Below, one piece after another: positions 1-12,876 of a stretch of 64,000 nucleotides of DNA. Position numbers and translations under genes: made by a program. The DNA is from Hyaloperonospora brassicae (lineage: Eukaryota > Oomycota > Peronosporomycetes > Peronosporales > Peronosporaceae), in NCBI GenBank assembly GCA_947650285.1, contig CANTFL010000625.1, forward strand, positions 1 to 64,000, written 5' to 3'. The first letter of the stretch is position 1. Every line of letters begins with the position of its first letter. The notes under the pieces were generated by a model. The model saw nothing but the letters and a program-made list of their open reading frames with translations. It was not told the DNA's origin and ran no database searches.

Positions 1-164
1 TGGTTGTAAGGACTTTATTCGGCAAGAGCACAACAGAACCCCGAAGGGTAGAACCGCGAAGGGATTGCCCTCACGTACCAGCCCGTTTTGCCTTCTAATC
101 TCGGTGATTGTTGTGTTTGTACGTTGGGGCTGTTGTATTACAGATTCAACAAACTACTATACCA

Positions 165-1031
165 CATCAGTATGTACGTCTGACAACCGGACACTCGCAT
201 GTGCTTGACAGTTGGCTTGAAATCGTAGACAATTTCTAACGGTGTCTTGTGCTAGATATTAGGTGACGGTAGACGATTATTGACGTAAACAGCCGTCATC
301 GCAACTTCCGCCAATACACACTTGTCTAACTTGGCATGATGGAGAATGCTGCGGCCGATCGCGAAGATAGTTCGAATCGCGCGTTCTACTGTTACGTTGA
401 CTTGATATGCATACGGAACCGTGATTTGCTGATCGGTACCTTCGTTTTCTCTGAACACTTGAAGCGAGTTGGTCGCGAAAACGCGAGCTCCATCGTATCG
501 CACAAACTTGGCCTTCTCGTCTAATTGTGAGTCCACCATCACGATGTACTTCATAGTGCGGTCTTCAGTCTCCGACTTCGCTCGTAGGCAAAAACCTTTC
601 ATGTATCCGCTGGCCTCCTCCACAATCAGCAGCAAAAACTTGCTGCCAACCAGTAAAACTTGTTCCATTGGCCCGCATATGTCGAAGCAAAGCAGCTCGA
701 ACGCGTCAAAATGATGCTCCTCCCGGTTGATTGGAAATTGTTTCTGGGCCATCTTTTCTCGCTGACAACCTCGATATGTGCTCGATCCGCTTGAATTGGC
801 GGGGCTGTTTATTTCTTGACCATGTTGGTGGTGGTCATCTTGCAAAACACCTTGACTGGGCTTAACCCATTCGTGTATGAAGGTAACAATGTTTCCACTT
901 GTCACCGTATTCGCCGATCGCTGTACTATGCGAAACCAACAGAGGCCATCAACGAGATTCTCCGTCGGCACATCGTGGTTCGACTCTTTGCAAGTGACAT
1001 GCATCTTGATACCATCAAACATCAATCGCAA
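165..1031 (-). pseudogene. Copia integrase with GAG-pre-integrase region, unit 1
   Basis: The open part (252-1031, 259 codons) matches the Copia integrase core, the enzyme that inserts element cDNA into the genome. The catalytic triad is readable: D117 in FDICGPM, D180 in RYDGARVF and E216 in TVERAIRT. Exactly 35 residues separate D180 from E216 (DX35E). The GGSK-type strand appears as VGSKFLLLIV, and the family's NRLP motif closes the frame. A TAG stop follows NRLPSPNI. Beyond it the same frame continues with family-typical text (HKTPLEIVYDFKPTVKHMRV) to about 165, where it meets LTR-like DNA, so RT and RNase H were deleted. The N-terminal zinc-binding region is damaged: only one Cys of the usual CxxC before the core remains (TYRGCQREK). 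The frame also lacks the usual upstream His residues. It is not a functional gene, although the triad is intact. Confidence 0.85.
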
Positions 1032-1191
1032 ATTGCTATGTTTGTTGACTTGAGGTACCGAAAGAAGTTCTTGCTCCTGCTTGTTGCTTATAGTGCATTC
1101 TTGAGTTTGATCTCTCGATCGTTACCGATTGGCAGGACCACCGGCTGAATGACGGTCTGCACACCCTAGATAGTCGCCTCGTTTCCATCGG

Positions 1192-1314
1192 CTACCGTGG
1201 TCGTTCATCCTCAAGCTTGATCAGGCTTGCAAACTTGGCCTTGTCATGACAAATTTGGCGCGTTGCACCTCTGTCGGCGGCCCACAATGGAGACACATCC
1301 TTGTCCGTGGACTC
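1192..1314 (-). pseudogene. Copia aspartic protease remnant, unit 1
   Basis: On the minus strand a frame just upstream of the integrase reads WAADRGATRQICHDKAKF, the Copia protease active-site region, normally W.LDSGAT.HI. The catalytic Asp is present but the following Ser of DSG is Arg. This frame differs from that of the neighbouring 73-codon open frame (1221-1442) and closes at a TAG at 1192, so the polyprotein is broken by at least one frameshift. In units 8 and 9 the same place reads WDADRGAT. The assignment rests on this motif and its position between the zinc knuckle and integrase. Confidence 0.7.
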
Positions 1315-1446
1315 TCCGCACTCCATAGAATCTGCAACTGCCACTCGATCGTAGCTGTTGCCTGCATCATGATGACTTCGATGGACATTGCTAGCCTCGC
1401 GTCCACAGACATTACCGCCGCGTCGGTTTCCTTGACTTTCATCCTT

Positions 1447-1635
1447 CTACTTCGTCCAGCAACTCTCTACCGTGCAACCCGCCCCGCCACAGTAAGTGCA
1501 CTGATAGGGCTCACGCTCGGTACTGAAGGCCTTGGTTGTGTTATCAGCTTTCACCGTTGTTGTCGTCGTGGTCGTCATCTTCCCGGCTTTCCAATTGACG
1601 TTGTGGTAAAGGGAATGCTCGAAAACGGATTCCAT
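1447..1635 (-). pseudogene. Copia gag C-terminal zinc-knuckle fragment, unit 1
   Basis: A 62-codon minus-strand frame ends in QCTYCGGAGCTVESCW. The spacing is that of the retroviral zinc knuckle CX2CX4HX4C, but the His position is Cys in every unit examined. A run of seven Thr precedes it. In Copia elements this knuckle is the gag nucleic-acid-binding motif and lies immediately before protease, which is the order here. The N-terminal gag domain is missing; upstream lies the 15-bp minisatellite. The same frame recurs at 3816-4004, 6185-6373, 8554-8742, 10923-11111, 13292-13480, 15712-15900, 18128-18316 and 20511-20699. Confidence 0.75.
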
Positions 1636-1644
1636 ATAAGTTGA

Positions 1645-1795
1645 CTGTCGGCGAGCTGGGTGCCGGTGAACTGGGTGTCAGCAAAACCGGAGGCCGGCAA
1701 AAATGGAGGTCGGCGAATCGGAGGTCGACAAATCGGAGGTCGGCGAACTTGAAGTAGGCAAATTACAGGTCGGCGAGCCAGATATCGGCCAATTC
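1645..1795. repeat. 15-bp minisatellite inside the Copia unit (short allele)
   Basis: Degenerate 15-bp repeats of the form gaggtcggcgaatcg lie between the zinc knuckle and the non-coding part. Fifteen bases keep frame on both strands: the plus strand reads EVGES/EVDKS/EVGEL and the minus strand reads Ser/Pro/Thr-rich text. Units 1-5 carry this short allele. Confidence 0.85.
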
Positions 1796-2530
1796 ACGTT
1801 CATGGTGCAAAGCACTAGAATGATCGAACGTCAGATTCATCATTTATTTGTATAAAGAACTAAGAGACGGACAGAGAGCCATTCAAACTGGCTCTGCGAC
1901 ACAGCAAAATAGATAAACCAATACAGCACAGATCTTTCTAATTTACTGACACGCGTACACTCACGGTAAGTCTCTGCGCGAGATAGGTTATGCCTGTCGT
2001 CGAACCTCGAGATGCATATCCCATAAAAGTTTTGGCTGGTGGCGCCAAGAGATTGGGAAGGCCCTGTTTGGACAACACTCGCTACCAGCGAATGAAATAG
2101 CCTCGTCGTCGACGAGCCAGTGACCCAATAGCCGGCACTGTTCGAGTCTTGTCAAGTAACAAGCCGGTGACCTAATGGACGGCACTGTTGAGAGGCTTGT
2201 CGAGCAAGCTGGTGGGCCTCAGCTGAGGGCACCGAAAACTTCTAGTCGGTCGGATACTGCGCCCGTGGCCTGTAATCACGCGTGAGCGTCGGCTTCCTCC
2301 CTTCAGTGTGAAGTCACAGGGAGTGAAAGGGTTAGAAGCTGCTGAGCTCAGGCAGACTTCTGGCGAAATTGGTTGTAAGGACTTTATTCGGCAAGAGCAC
2401 AACAGAACCCCGAAGGGTAGAACCGCGAAGGGATTGCCCTCACGTACCAGCCCGTTTTGCCTTCTAATCTCGGTGATTGTTGTGTTTGTACGTTGGGGCT
2501 GTTGTATTACAGATTCAACAAACTACTATA
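1796..2530 (-). other. Non-coding, LTR-like part of the Copia unit
   Basis: About 0.7 kb without supportable coding sequence, lying between the 3' end of one integrase and the gag remnant of the next unit. On the minus strand it holds an AATAAA in gccgaataaagtcc (plus 2378-2391 and the same place in each unit) and another in acaaataaatg. A segment beginning TGTTGAATCTG, just after the integrase decays, could be an LTR start. I could not place a matching CA end, a primer-binding site or a polypurine tract, so LTR identity is inferred from position. Confidence 0.5.
2120..2212. repeat. 46-47 bp tandem duplication in unit 1 non-coding part
   Basis: Two adjacent similar segments, gtgacccaatagccggcact... 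(2120-2166) and gtgacctaatggacggcact... (2167-2212). They are preceded by a perfect 7-bp hairpin CTCGTCG-t-CGACGAG. The arrangement recurs in every unit. Confidence 0.7.
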
Positions 2531-4738
2531 CCACATCAGTATGTACGTCTGACAACCGGACACTCGCATGTGCTTGACAGTTGGCTTGAAATCGTAGACA
2601 ATTTCTAACGGTGTCTTGTGCTAGATATTAGGTGACGGTAGACGATTATTGACGTAAACAGCCGTCATCGCAACTTCCGCCAATACACACTTGTCTAACT
2701 TGGCATGATGGAGAATGCTGCGGCCGATCGCGAAGATAGTTCGAATCGCGCGTTCTACTGTTACGTTGACTTGATATGCATACGGAACCGTGATTTGCTG
2801 ATCGGTACCTTCGTTTTCTCTGAACACTTGAAGCGAGTTGGTCGCGAAAACGCGAGCTCCATCGTATCGCACAAACTTGGCCTTCTCGTCTAATTGTGAG
2901 TCCACCATCACGATGTACTTCATAGTGCGGTCTTCAGTCTCCGACTTCGCTCGTAGGCAAAAACCTTTCATGTATCCGCTGGCCTCCTCCACAATCAGCA
3001 GCAAAAACTTGCTGCCAACCAGTAAAACTTGTTCCATTGGCCCGCATATGTCGAAGCAAAGCAGCTCGAACGCGTCAAAATGATGCTCCTCCCGGTTGAT
3101 TGGAAATTGTTTCTGGGCCATCTTTTCTCGCTGACAACCTCGATATGTGCTCGATCCGCTTGAATTGGCGGGGCTGTTTATTTCTTGACCATGTTGGTGG
3201 TGGTCATCTTGCAAAACACCTTGACTGGGCTTAACCCATTCGTGTATGAAGGTAACAATGTTTCCACTTGTCACCGTATTCGCCGATCGCTGTACTATGC
3301 GAAACCAACAGAGGCCATCAACGAGATTCTCCGTCGGCACATCGTGGTTCGACTCTTTGCAAGTGACATGCATCTTGATACCATCAAACATCAATCGCAA
3401 ATTGCTATGTTTGTTGACTTGAGGTACCGAAAGAAGTTCTTGCTCCTGCTTGTTGCTTATAGTGCATTCTTGAGTTTGATCTCTCGATCGTTACCGATTG
3501 GCAGGACCACCGGCTGAATGACGGTCTGCACACCCTAGATAGTCGCCTCGTTTCCATCGGCTACCGTGGTCGTTCATCCTCAAGCTTGATCAGGCTTGCA
3601 AACTTGGCCTTGTCATGACAAATTTGGCGCGTTGCACCTCTGTCGGCGGCCCACAATGGAGACACATCCTTGTCCGTGGACTCTCCGCACTCCATAGAAT
3701 CTGCAACTGCCACTCGATCGTAGCTGTTGCCTGCATCATGATGACTTCAATGGACATTGCTAGCCTCGCGTCCACAGACATTACCGCCGCGTCGGTTTCC
3801 TTGACTTTCATCCTTCTACTTCGTCCAGCAACTCTCTACCGTGCAACCCGCCCCGCCACAGTAAGTGCACTGATAGGGCTCACGCTCGGTACTGAAGGCC
3901 TTGGTTGTGTTATCAGCTTTCACCGTTGTTGTCGTCGTGGTCGTCATCTTCCCGGCTTTCCAATTGACGTTGTGGTAAAGGGAATGCTCGAAAACGGATT
4001 CCATATAAGTTGACTGTCGGCGAGCTGGGTGCCGGTGAACTGGGTGTCAGCAAAACCGGAGGCCGGCAAAAATGGAGGTCGGCGAATCGGAGGTCGACAA
4101 ATCGGAGGTCGGCGAACTTGAAGTAGGCAAATTACAGGTCGGCGAGCCAGATATCGGCCAATTCACGTTCATGGTGCAAAGCACTAGAATGATCGAACGT
4201 CAGATTCATCATTTATTTGTATAAAGAACTAAGAGACGGACAGAGAGCCATTCAAACTGGCTCTGCGACACAGCAAAATAGATAAACCAATACAGCACAG
4301 ATCTTTCTAATTTACTGACACGCGTACACTCACGGTAAGTCTCTGCGCGAGATAGGTTATGCCTGTCGTCGAACCTCGAGATGCATATCCCATAAAAGTT
4401 TTGGCTGGTGGCGCCAAGAGATTGGGAAGGCCCTGTTTGGACAACACTCGCTACCAGCGAATGAAATAGCCTCGTCGTCGACGAGCCAGTGACCCAATAG
4501 CCGGCACTGTTCGAGTCTTGTCAAGTAACAAGCCGGTGACCTAATGGACGGCACTGTTGAGAGGCTTGTCGAGCAAGCTGGTGGGCCTCAGCTGAGGGCA
4601 CCGAAAACTTCTAGTCGGTCGGATACTGCGCCCGTGGCCTGTAATCACGCGTGAGCGTCGGCTTCCTCCCTTCAGTGTGAAGTCACAGGGAGTGAAAGGG
4701 TTAGAAGCTGCTGAGCTCAGGCAGACTTCTGGCGAAAT
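2370..4738 (-). mobile_element. Copia array unit 2
   Basis: Full unit of 2369 bp, almost identical to unit 1. The integrase frame is at 2621-3400. It shares with unit 1 the gaaatag variant at about 4464, which closes a frame that is open in later units. Confidence 0.9.
2621..3400 (-). pseudogene. Copia integrase, unit 2
   Basis: The 259-codon translation is identical to that of unit 1, with the same D-D35-E residues and the same terminal TAG. Confidence 0.85.
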
Positions 4739-7107
4739 TGGTTGTAAGGACTTTATTCGGCAAGAGCACAACAGAACCCCGAAGGGTAGAACCGCGAAGG
4801 GATTGCCCTCACGTACCAGCCCGTTTTGCCTTCTAATCTCGGTGATTGTTGTGTTTGTACGTTGGGGCTGTTGTATTACAGATTCAACAAACTACTATAC
4901 CACATCAGTATGTACGTCTGACAACCGGACACTCGCATGTGCTTGACAGTTGGCTTGAAATCGTAGACAATTTCTAACGGTGTCTTGTGCTAGATATTAG
5001 GTGACGGTAGACGATTATTGACGTAAACAGCCGTCATCGCAACTTCCGCCAATACACACTTGTCTAACTTGGCATGATGGAGAATGCTGCGGCCGATCGC
5101 GAAGATAGTTCGAATCGCGCGTTCTACTGTTACGTTGACTTGATATGCATACGGAACCGTGATTTGCTGATCGGTACCTTCGTTTTCTCTGAACACTTGA
5201 AGCGAGTTGGTCGCGAAAACGCGAGCTCCATCGTATCGCACAAACTTGGCCTTCTCGTCTAATTGTGAGTCCACCATCACGATGTACTTCATAGTGCGGT
5301 CTTCAGTCTCCGACTTCGCTCGTAGGCAAAAACCTTTCATGTATCCGCTGGCCTCCTCCACAATCAGCAGCAAAAACTTGCTGCCAACCAGTAAAACTTG
5401 TTCCATTGGCCCGCATATGTCGAAGCAAAGCAGCTCGAACGCGTCAAAATGATGCTCCTCCCGGTTGATTGGAAATTGTTTCTGGGCCATCTTTTCTCGC
5501 TGACAACCTCGATATGTGCTCGATCCGCTTGAATTGGCGGGGCTGTTTATTTCTTGACCATGTTGGTGGTGGTCATCTTGCAAAACACCTTGACTGGGCT
5601 TAACCCATTCGTGTATGAAGGTAACAATGTTTCCACTTGTCACCGTATTCGCCGATCGCTGTACTATGCGAAACCAACAGAGGCCATCAACGAGATTCTC
5701 CGTCGGCACATCGTGGTTCGACTCTTTGCAAGTGACATGCATCTTGATACCATCAAACATCAATCGCAAATTGCTATGTTTGTTGACTTGAGGTACCGAA
5801 AGAAGTTCTTGCTCCTGCTTGTTGCTTATAGTGCATTCTTGAGTTTGATCTCTCGATCGTTACCGATTGGCAGGACCACCGGCTGAATGACGGTCTGCAC
5901 ACCCTAGATAGTCGCCTCGTTTCCATCGGCTACCGTGGTCGTTCATCCTCAAGCTTGATCAGGCTTGCAAACTTGGCCTTGTCATGACAAATTTGGCGCG
6001 TTGCACCTCTGTCGGCGGCCCACAATGGAGACACATCCTTGTCCGTGGACTCTCCGCACTCCATAGAATCTGCAACTGCCACTCGATCGTAGCTGTTGCC
6101 TGCATCATGATGACTTCAATGGACATTGCTAGCCTCGCGTCCACAGACATTACCGCCGCGTCGGTTTCCTTGACTTTCATCCTTCTACTTCGTCCAGCAA
6201 CTCTCTACCGTGCAACCCGCCCCGCCACAGTAAGTGCACTGATAGGGCTCACGCTCGGTACTGAAGGCCTTGGTTGTGTTATCAGCTTTCACCGTTGTTG
6301 TCGTCGTGGTCGTCATCTTCCCGGCTTTCCAATTGACGTTGTGGTAAAGGGAATGCTCGAAAACGGATTCCATATAAGTTGACTGTCGGCGAGCTGGGTG
6401 CCGGTGAACTGGGTGTCAGCAAAACCGGAGGCCGGCAAAAATGGAGGTCGGCGAATCGGAGGTCGACAAATCGGAGGTCGGCGAACTTGAAGTAGGCAAA
6501 TTACAGGTCGGCGAGCCAGATATCGGCCAATTCACGTTCATGGTGCAAAGCACTAGAATGATCGAACGTCAGATTCATCATTTATTTGTATAAAGAACTA
6601 AGAGACGGACAGAGAGCCATTCAAACTGGCTCTGCGACACAGCAAAATAGATAAACCAATACAGCACAGATCTTTCTAATTTACTGACACGCGTACACTC
6701 ACGGTAAGTCTCTGCGCGAGATAGGTTATGCCTGTCGTCGAACCTCGAGATGCATATCCCATAAAAGTTTTGGCTGGTGGCGCCAAGAGATTGGGAAGGC
6801 CCTGTTTGGACAACACTCGCTACCAGCGAATGAAAGAGCCTCGTCGTCGACGAGCCAGTGACCCAATAGCCGGCACTGTTCGAGTCTTGTCAAGTAACAA
6901 GCCGGTGACCTAATGGACGGCACTGTTGAGAGGCTTGTCGAGCAAGCTGGTGGGCCTCAGCTGAGGGCACCGAAAACTTCTAGTCGGTCGGATACTGCGC
7001 CCGTGGCCTGTAATCACGCGTGAGCGTCGGCTTCCTCCCTTCAGTGTGAAGTCACAGGGAGTGAAAGGGTTAGAAGCTGCTGAGCTCAGGCAGACTTCTG
7101 GCGAAAT
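4739..7107 (-). mobile_element. Copia array unit 3
   Basis: Full unit of 2369 bp. It keeps the caacagaacc, ctaatgg and gtcagcaaaa variants of units 1-2 but has switched to gaaagag at about 6833, the first step of the variant ladder along the array. Confidence 0.9.
4990..5769 (-). pseudogene. Copia integrase, unit 3
   Basis: The translation is identical to unit 1 (VLLVGSK, PYAYQVNVTVERAIRT). Confidence 0.85.
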
Positions 7108-9476
7108 TGGTTGTAAGGACTTTATTCGGCAAGAGCACAACTGAACCCCGAAGGGTAGAACCGCGAAGGGATTGCCCTCACGTACCAGCCCGTTTTGCCT
7201 TCTAATCTCGGTGATTGTTGTGTTTGTACGTTGGGGCTGTTGTATTACAGATTCAACAAACTACTATACCACATCAGTATGTACGTCTGACAACCGGACA
7301 CTCGCATGTGCTTGACAGTTGGCTTGAAATCGTAGACAATTTCTAACGGTGTCTTGTGCTAGATATTAGGTGACGGTAGACGATTATTGACGTAAACAGC
7401 CGTCATCGCAACTTCCGCCAATACACACTTGTCTAACTTGGCATGATGGAGAATGCTGCGGCCGATCGCGAAGATAGCTCGAATCGCGCGTTCTACTGTT
7501 ACGTTGACTTGATATGCATACGGAACCGTGATTTGCTGATCGGTACCTTCGTTTTCTCTGAACACTTGAAGCGAGTTGGTCGCGAAAACGCGAGCTCCAT
7601 CGTATCGCACAAACTTGGCCTTCTCGTCTAATTGTGAGTCCACCATCACGATGTACTTCATAGTGCGGTCTTCAGTCTCCGACTTCGCTCGTAGGCAAAA
7701 ACCTTTCATGTATCCGCTGGCCTCCTCCACAATCAGCAGCAAAAACTTGCTGCCACCCAGTAAAACTTGTTCCATTGGCCCGCATATGTCGAAGCAAAGC
7801 AGCTCGAACGCGTCAAAATGATGCTCCTCCCGGTTGATTGGAAATTGTTTCTGGGCCATCTTTTCTCGCTGACAACCTCGATATGTGCTCGATCCGCTTG
7901 AATTGGCGGGGCTGTTTATTTCTTGACCATGTTGGTGGTGGTCATCTTGCAAAACACCTTGACTGGGCTTAACCCATTCGTGTATGAAGGTAACAATGTT
8001 TCCACTTGTCACCGTATTCGCCGATCGCTGTACTATGCGAAACCAACAGAGGCCATCAACGAGATTCTCCGTCGGCACATCGTGGTTCGACTCTTTGCAA
8101 GTGACATGCATCTTGATACCATCAAACATCAATCGCAAATTGCTATGTTTGTTGACTTGAGGTACCGAAAGAAGTTCTTGCTCCTGCTTGTTGCTTATAG
8201 TGCATTCTTGAGTTTGATCTCTCGATCGTTACCGATTGGCAGGACCACCGGCTGAATGACGGTCTGCACACCCTAGATAGTCGCCTCGTTTCCATCGGCT
8301 ACCGTGGTCGTTCATCCTCAAGCTTGATCAGGCTTGCAAACTTGGCCTTGTCATGACAAATTTGGCGCGTTGCACCTCTGTCGGCGGCCCACAATGGAGA
8401 CACATCCTTGTCCGTGGACTCTCCGCACTCCATAGAATCTGCAACTGCCACTCGATCGTAGCTGTTGCCTGCATCATGATGACTTCAATGGACATTGCTA
8501 GCCTCGCGTCCACAGACATTACCGCCGCGTCGGTTTCCTTGACTTTCATCCTTCTACTTCGTCCAGCAACTCTCTACCGTGCAACCCGCCCCGCCACAGT
8601 AAGTGCACTGATAGGGCTCACGCTCGGTACTGAAGGCCTTGGTTGTGTTATCAGCTTTCACCGTTGTTGTCGTCGTGGTCGTCATCTTCCCGGCTTTCCA
8701 ATTGACGTTGTGGTAAAGGGAATGCTCGAAAACGGATTCCATATAAGTTGACTGTCGGCGAGCTGGGTGCCGGTGAACTGGGTGTCAGTAAAACCGGAGG
8801 CCGGCAAAAATGGAGGTCGGCGAATCGGAGGTCGACAAATCGGAGGTCGGCGAACTTGAAGTAGGCAAATTACAGGTCGGCGAGCCAGATATCGGCCAAT
8901 TCACGTTCATGGTGCAAAGCACTAGAATGATCGAACGTCAGATTCATCATTTATTTGTATAAAGAACTAAGAGACGGACAGAGAGCCATTCAAACTGGCT
9001 CTGCGACACAGCAAAATAGATAAACCAATACAGCACAGATCTTTCTAATTTACTGACACGCGTACACTCACGGTAAGTCTCTGCGCGAGATAGGTTATGC
9101 CTGTCGTCGAACCTCGAGATGCATATCCCATAAAAGTTTTGGCTGGTGGCGCCAAGAGATTGGGAAGGCCCTGTTTGGACAACACTCGCTACCAGCGAAT
9201 GAAAGAGCCTCGTCGTCGACGAGCCAGTGACCCAATAGCCGGCACTGTTCGAGTCTTGTCAAGTAACAAGCCGGTGACCTAATAGACGGCACTGTTGAGA
9301 GGCTTGTCGAGCAAGCTGGTGGGCCTCAGCTGAGGGCACCGAAAACTTCTAGTCGGTCGGATACTGCGCCCGTGGCCTGTAATCACGCGTGAGCGTCGGC
9401 TTCCTCCCTTCAGTGTGAAGTCACAGGGAGTGAAAGGGTTAGAAGCTGCTGAGCTCAGGCAGACTTCTGGCGAAAT
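7108..9476 (-). mobile_element. Copia array unit 4
   Basis: Full unit of 2369 bp. From here rightwards the variants caactgaacc, ctaatag and gtcagtaaaa replace those of units 1-3, while gggtagaacc is still shared with the left units. Confidence 0.9.
7359..8138 (-). pseudogene. Copia integrase, unit 4
   Basis: 259 codons. It differs from unit 1 at VLLGGSK (the family-typical Gly-Gly is present) and at AIRAIFA. Confidence 0.85.
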
Positions 9477-11845
9477 TGGTTGTAAGGACTTTATTCGGCA
9501 AGAGCACAACTGAACCCCGAAGGGGAGAACCGCGAAGGGATTGCCCTCACGTACCAGCCCGTTTTGCCTTCTAATCTCGGTGATTGTTGTGTTTGTACGT
9601 TGGGGCTGTTGTATTACAGATTCAACAAACTACTATACCACATCAGTATGTACGTCTGACAACCGGACACTCGCATGTGCTTGACAGTTGGCTTGAAATC
9701 GTAGACAATTTCTAACGGTGTCTTGTGCTAGATATTAGGTGACGGTAGACGATTATTGACGTAAACAGCCGTCATCGCAACTTCCGCCAATACACACTTG
9801 TCTAACTTGGCATGATGGAGAATGCTGCGGCCGATCGCGAAGATAGTTCGAATCGCGCGTTCTACTGTTACGTTGACTTGATATGCATACGGAACCGTGA
9901 TTTGCTGATCGGTACCTTCGTTTTCTCTGAACACTTGAAGCGAGTTGGTCGCGAAAACGCGAGCTCCATCGTATCGCACAAACTTGGCCTTCTCGTCTAA
10001 TTGTGAGTCCACCATCACGATGTACTTCATAGTGCGGTCTTCAGTCTCCGACTTCGCTCGTAGGCAAAAACCTTTCATGTATCCGCTGGCCTCCTCCACA
10101 ATCAGCAGCAAAAACTTGCTGCCACCCAGTAAAACTTGTTCCATTGGCCCGCATATGTCGAAGCAAAGCAGCTCGAACGCGTCAAAATGATGCTCCTCCC
10201 GGTTGATTGGAAATTGTTTCTGGGCCATCTTTTCTCGCTGACAACCTCGATATGTGCTCGATCCGCTTGAATTGGCGGGGCTGTTTATTTCTTGACCATG
10301 TTGGTGGTGGTCATCTTGCAAAACACCTTGACTGGGCTTAACCCATTCGTGTATGAAGGTAACAATGTTTCCACTTGTCACCGTATTCGCCGATCGCTGT
10401 ACTATGCGAAACCAACAGAGGCCATCAACGAGATTCTCCGTCGGCACATCGTGGTTCGACTCTTTGCAAGTGACATGCATCTTGATACCATCAAACATCA
10501 ATCGCAAATTGCTATGTTTGTTGACTTGAGGTACCGAAAGAAGTTCTTGCTCCTGCTTGTTGCTTATAGTGCATTCTTGAGTTTGATCTCTCGATCGTTA
10601 CCGATTGGCAGGACCACCGGCTGAATGACGGTCTGCACACCCTAGATAGTCGCCTCGTTTCCATCGGCTACCGTGGTCGTTCATCCTCAAGCTTGATCAG
10701 GCTTGCAAACTTGGCCTTGTCATGACAAATTTGGCGCGTTGCACCTCTGTCGGCGGCCCACAATGGAGACACATCCTTGTCCGTGGACTCTCCGCACTCC
10801 ATAGAATCTGCAACTGCCACTCGATCGTAGCTGTTGCCTGCATCATGATGACTTCAATGGACATTGCTAGCCTCGCGTCCACAGACATTACCGCCGCGTC
10901 GGTTTCCTTGACTTTCATCCTTCTACTTCGTCCAGCAACTCTCTACCGTGCAACCCGCCCCGCCACAGTAAGTGCACTGATAGGGCTCACGCTCGGTACT
11001 GAAGGCCTTGGTTGTGTTATCAGCTTTCACCGTTGTTGTCGTCGTGGTCGTCATCTTCCCGGCTTTCCAATTGACGTTGTGGTAAAGGGAATGCTCGAAA
11101 ACGGATTCCATATAAGTTGACTGTCGGCGAGCTGGGTGCCGGTGAACTGGGTGTCAGTAAAACCGGAGGCCGGCAAAAATGGAGGTCGGCGAATCGGAGG
11201 TCGACAAATCGGAGGTCGGCGAACTTGAAGTAGGCAAATTACAGGTCGGCGAGCCAGATATCGGCCAATTCACGTTCATGGTGCAAAGCACTAGAATGAT
11301 CGAACGTCAGATTCATCATTTATTTGTATAAAGAACTAAGAGACGGACAGAGAGCCATTCAAACTGGCTCTGCGACACAGCAAAATAGATAAACCAATAC
11401 AGCACAGATCTTTCTAATTTACTGACACGCGTACACTCACGGTAAGTCTCTGCGCGAGATAGGTTATGCCTGTCGTCGAACCTCGAGATGCATATCCCAT
11501 AAAAGTTTTGGCTGGTGGCGCCAAGAGATTGGGAAGGCCCTGTTTGGACAACACTCGCTACCAGCGAATGAAAGAGCCTCGTCGTCGACGAGCCAGTGAC
11601 CCAATAGCCGGCACTGTTCGAGTCTTGTCAAGTAACAAGCCGGTGACCTAATAGACGGCACTGTTGAGAGGCTTGTCGAGCAAGCTGGTGGGCCTCAGCT
11701 GAGGGCACCGAAAACTTCTAGTCGGTCGGATACTGCGCCCGTGGCCTGTAATCACGCGTGAGCGTCGGCTTCCTCCCTTCAGTGTGAAGTCACAGGGAGT
11801 GAAAGGGTTAGAAGCTGCTGAGCTCAGGCAGACTTCTGGCGAAAT
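9477..11845 (-). mobile_element. Copia array unit 5
   Basis: Full unit of 2369 bp and the last with the short minisatellite. It has the ggggagaacc variant at about 9522, another step of the ladder. Confidence 0.9.
9728..10507 (-). pseudogene. Copia integrase, unit 5
   Basis: 259 codons with VLLGGSK as in unit 4 but AIRTIFA as in units 1-3, a combination that suggests exchange between neighbouring units. Confidence 0.85.
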
Positions 11846-12096
11846 TGGTTGTAAGGACTTTATTCGGCAAGAGCACAACTGAACCCCGAAGGGGAGAACC
11901 GCGAAGGGATTGCCCTCACGTACCAGCCCGTTTTGCCTTCTAATCTCGGTGATTGTTGTGTTTGTACGTTGGGGCTGTTGTATTACAGATTCAACAAACT
12001 ACTATACCACATCAGTATGTACGTCTGACAACCGGACACTCGCATGTGCTTGACAGTTGGCTTGAAATCGTAGACAATTTCTAACGGTGTCTTGTG

Positions 12097-12876
12097 CTAG
12101 ATATTAGGTGACGGTAGACGATTATTGACGTAAACAGCCGTCATCGCAACTTCCGCCAATACACACTTGTCTAACTTGGCATGATGGAGAATGCTGCGGC
12201 CGATCGCGAAGATAGCTCGAATCGCGCGTTCTACTGTTACGTTGACTTGATATGTATACGGAACCGTGATTTGCTGCTCGGTACCTTCGTTTTCTCTGAA
12301 CACTTGAAGCGAGTTGGTCGCGAAAACGCGAGCTCCATCGTATCGCACAAACTTGGCCTTCTCGTCTAATTGTGAGTCCACCATCACGATGTACTTCATA
12401 GTGCGGTCTTCAGTCTCCGACTTCGCTCGTAGGCAAAAACCTTTCATGTATCCGCTGGCCTCCTCCACAATCAGCAGCAAAAACTTGCTGCCACCCAGTA
12501 AAACTTGTTCCATTGGCCCGCATATGTCGAAGCAAAGCAGCTCGAACGCGTCAAAATGATGCTCCTCCCGGTTGATTGGAAATTGTTTCTGGGCCATCTT
12601 TTCTCGCTGACAACCTCGATATGTGCTCGATCCGCTTGAATTGGCGGGGCTGTTTATTTCTTGACCATGTTGGTGGTGGTCATCTTGCAAAACACCTTGA
12701 CTGGGCTTAACCCATTCGTGTATGAAGGTAACAATGTTTCCACTTGTCACCGTATTCGCCGATCGCTGTACTATGCGAAACCAACAGAGGCCATCAACGA
12801 GATTCTCCGTCGGCACATCGTGGTTCGAGTCTTTGCAAGTGACATGCATCTTGATACCATCAAACATCAATCGCAA
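12097..12876 (-). pseudogene. Copia integrase, unit 6
   Basis: 259 codons, with CKDSNHD, GTEQQ and PYTYQ in place of CKESNHD, GTDQQ and PYAYQ. PYT is the family-typical form. The triad is intact. Confidence 0.85.

Larger units (their letters stand above)
1..2369 (-). mobile_element. Copia array unit 1
   Basis: First full unit; its sub-parts are annotated separately as the model for the others. It carries a private G at about 1379 (cttcgatgg, where other units have cttcaatgg). It shares with unit 2 the gaaatag variant at about 2095, and with units 2 and 3 the caacagaacc, ctaatgg and gtcagcaaaa variants. Confidence 0.9.

Noticed and set aside
336..1148. Plus-strand frames (62, 81 and 110 codons) repeated in each array unit
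   Set aside because: They lie opposite the integrase and have no family resemblance; their conservation follows from the array being nearly identical.
1246..1644. 132-codon plus-strand frame repeated in each unit
   Set aside because: It is antisense to the zinc knuckle and protease remnant, which carry recognisable motifs.
1988..2402. Minus-strand frames of 65 and 76 codons in the non-coding part of each unit
   Set aside because: They lie in LTR-like DNA with a short tandem duplication, and single-base variants between units open and close neighbouring frames. No motif.
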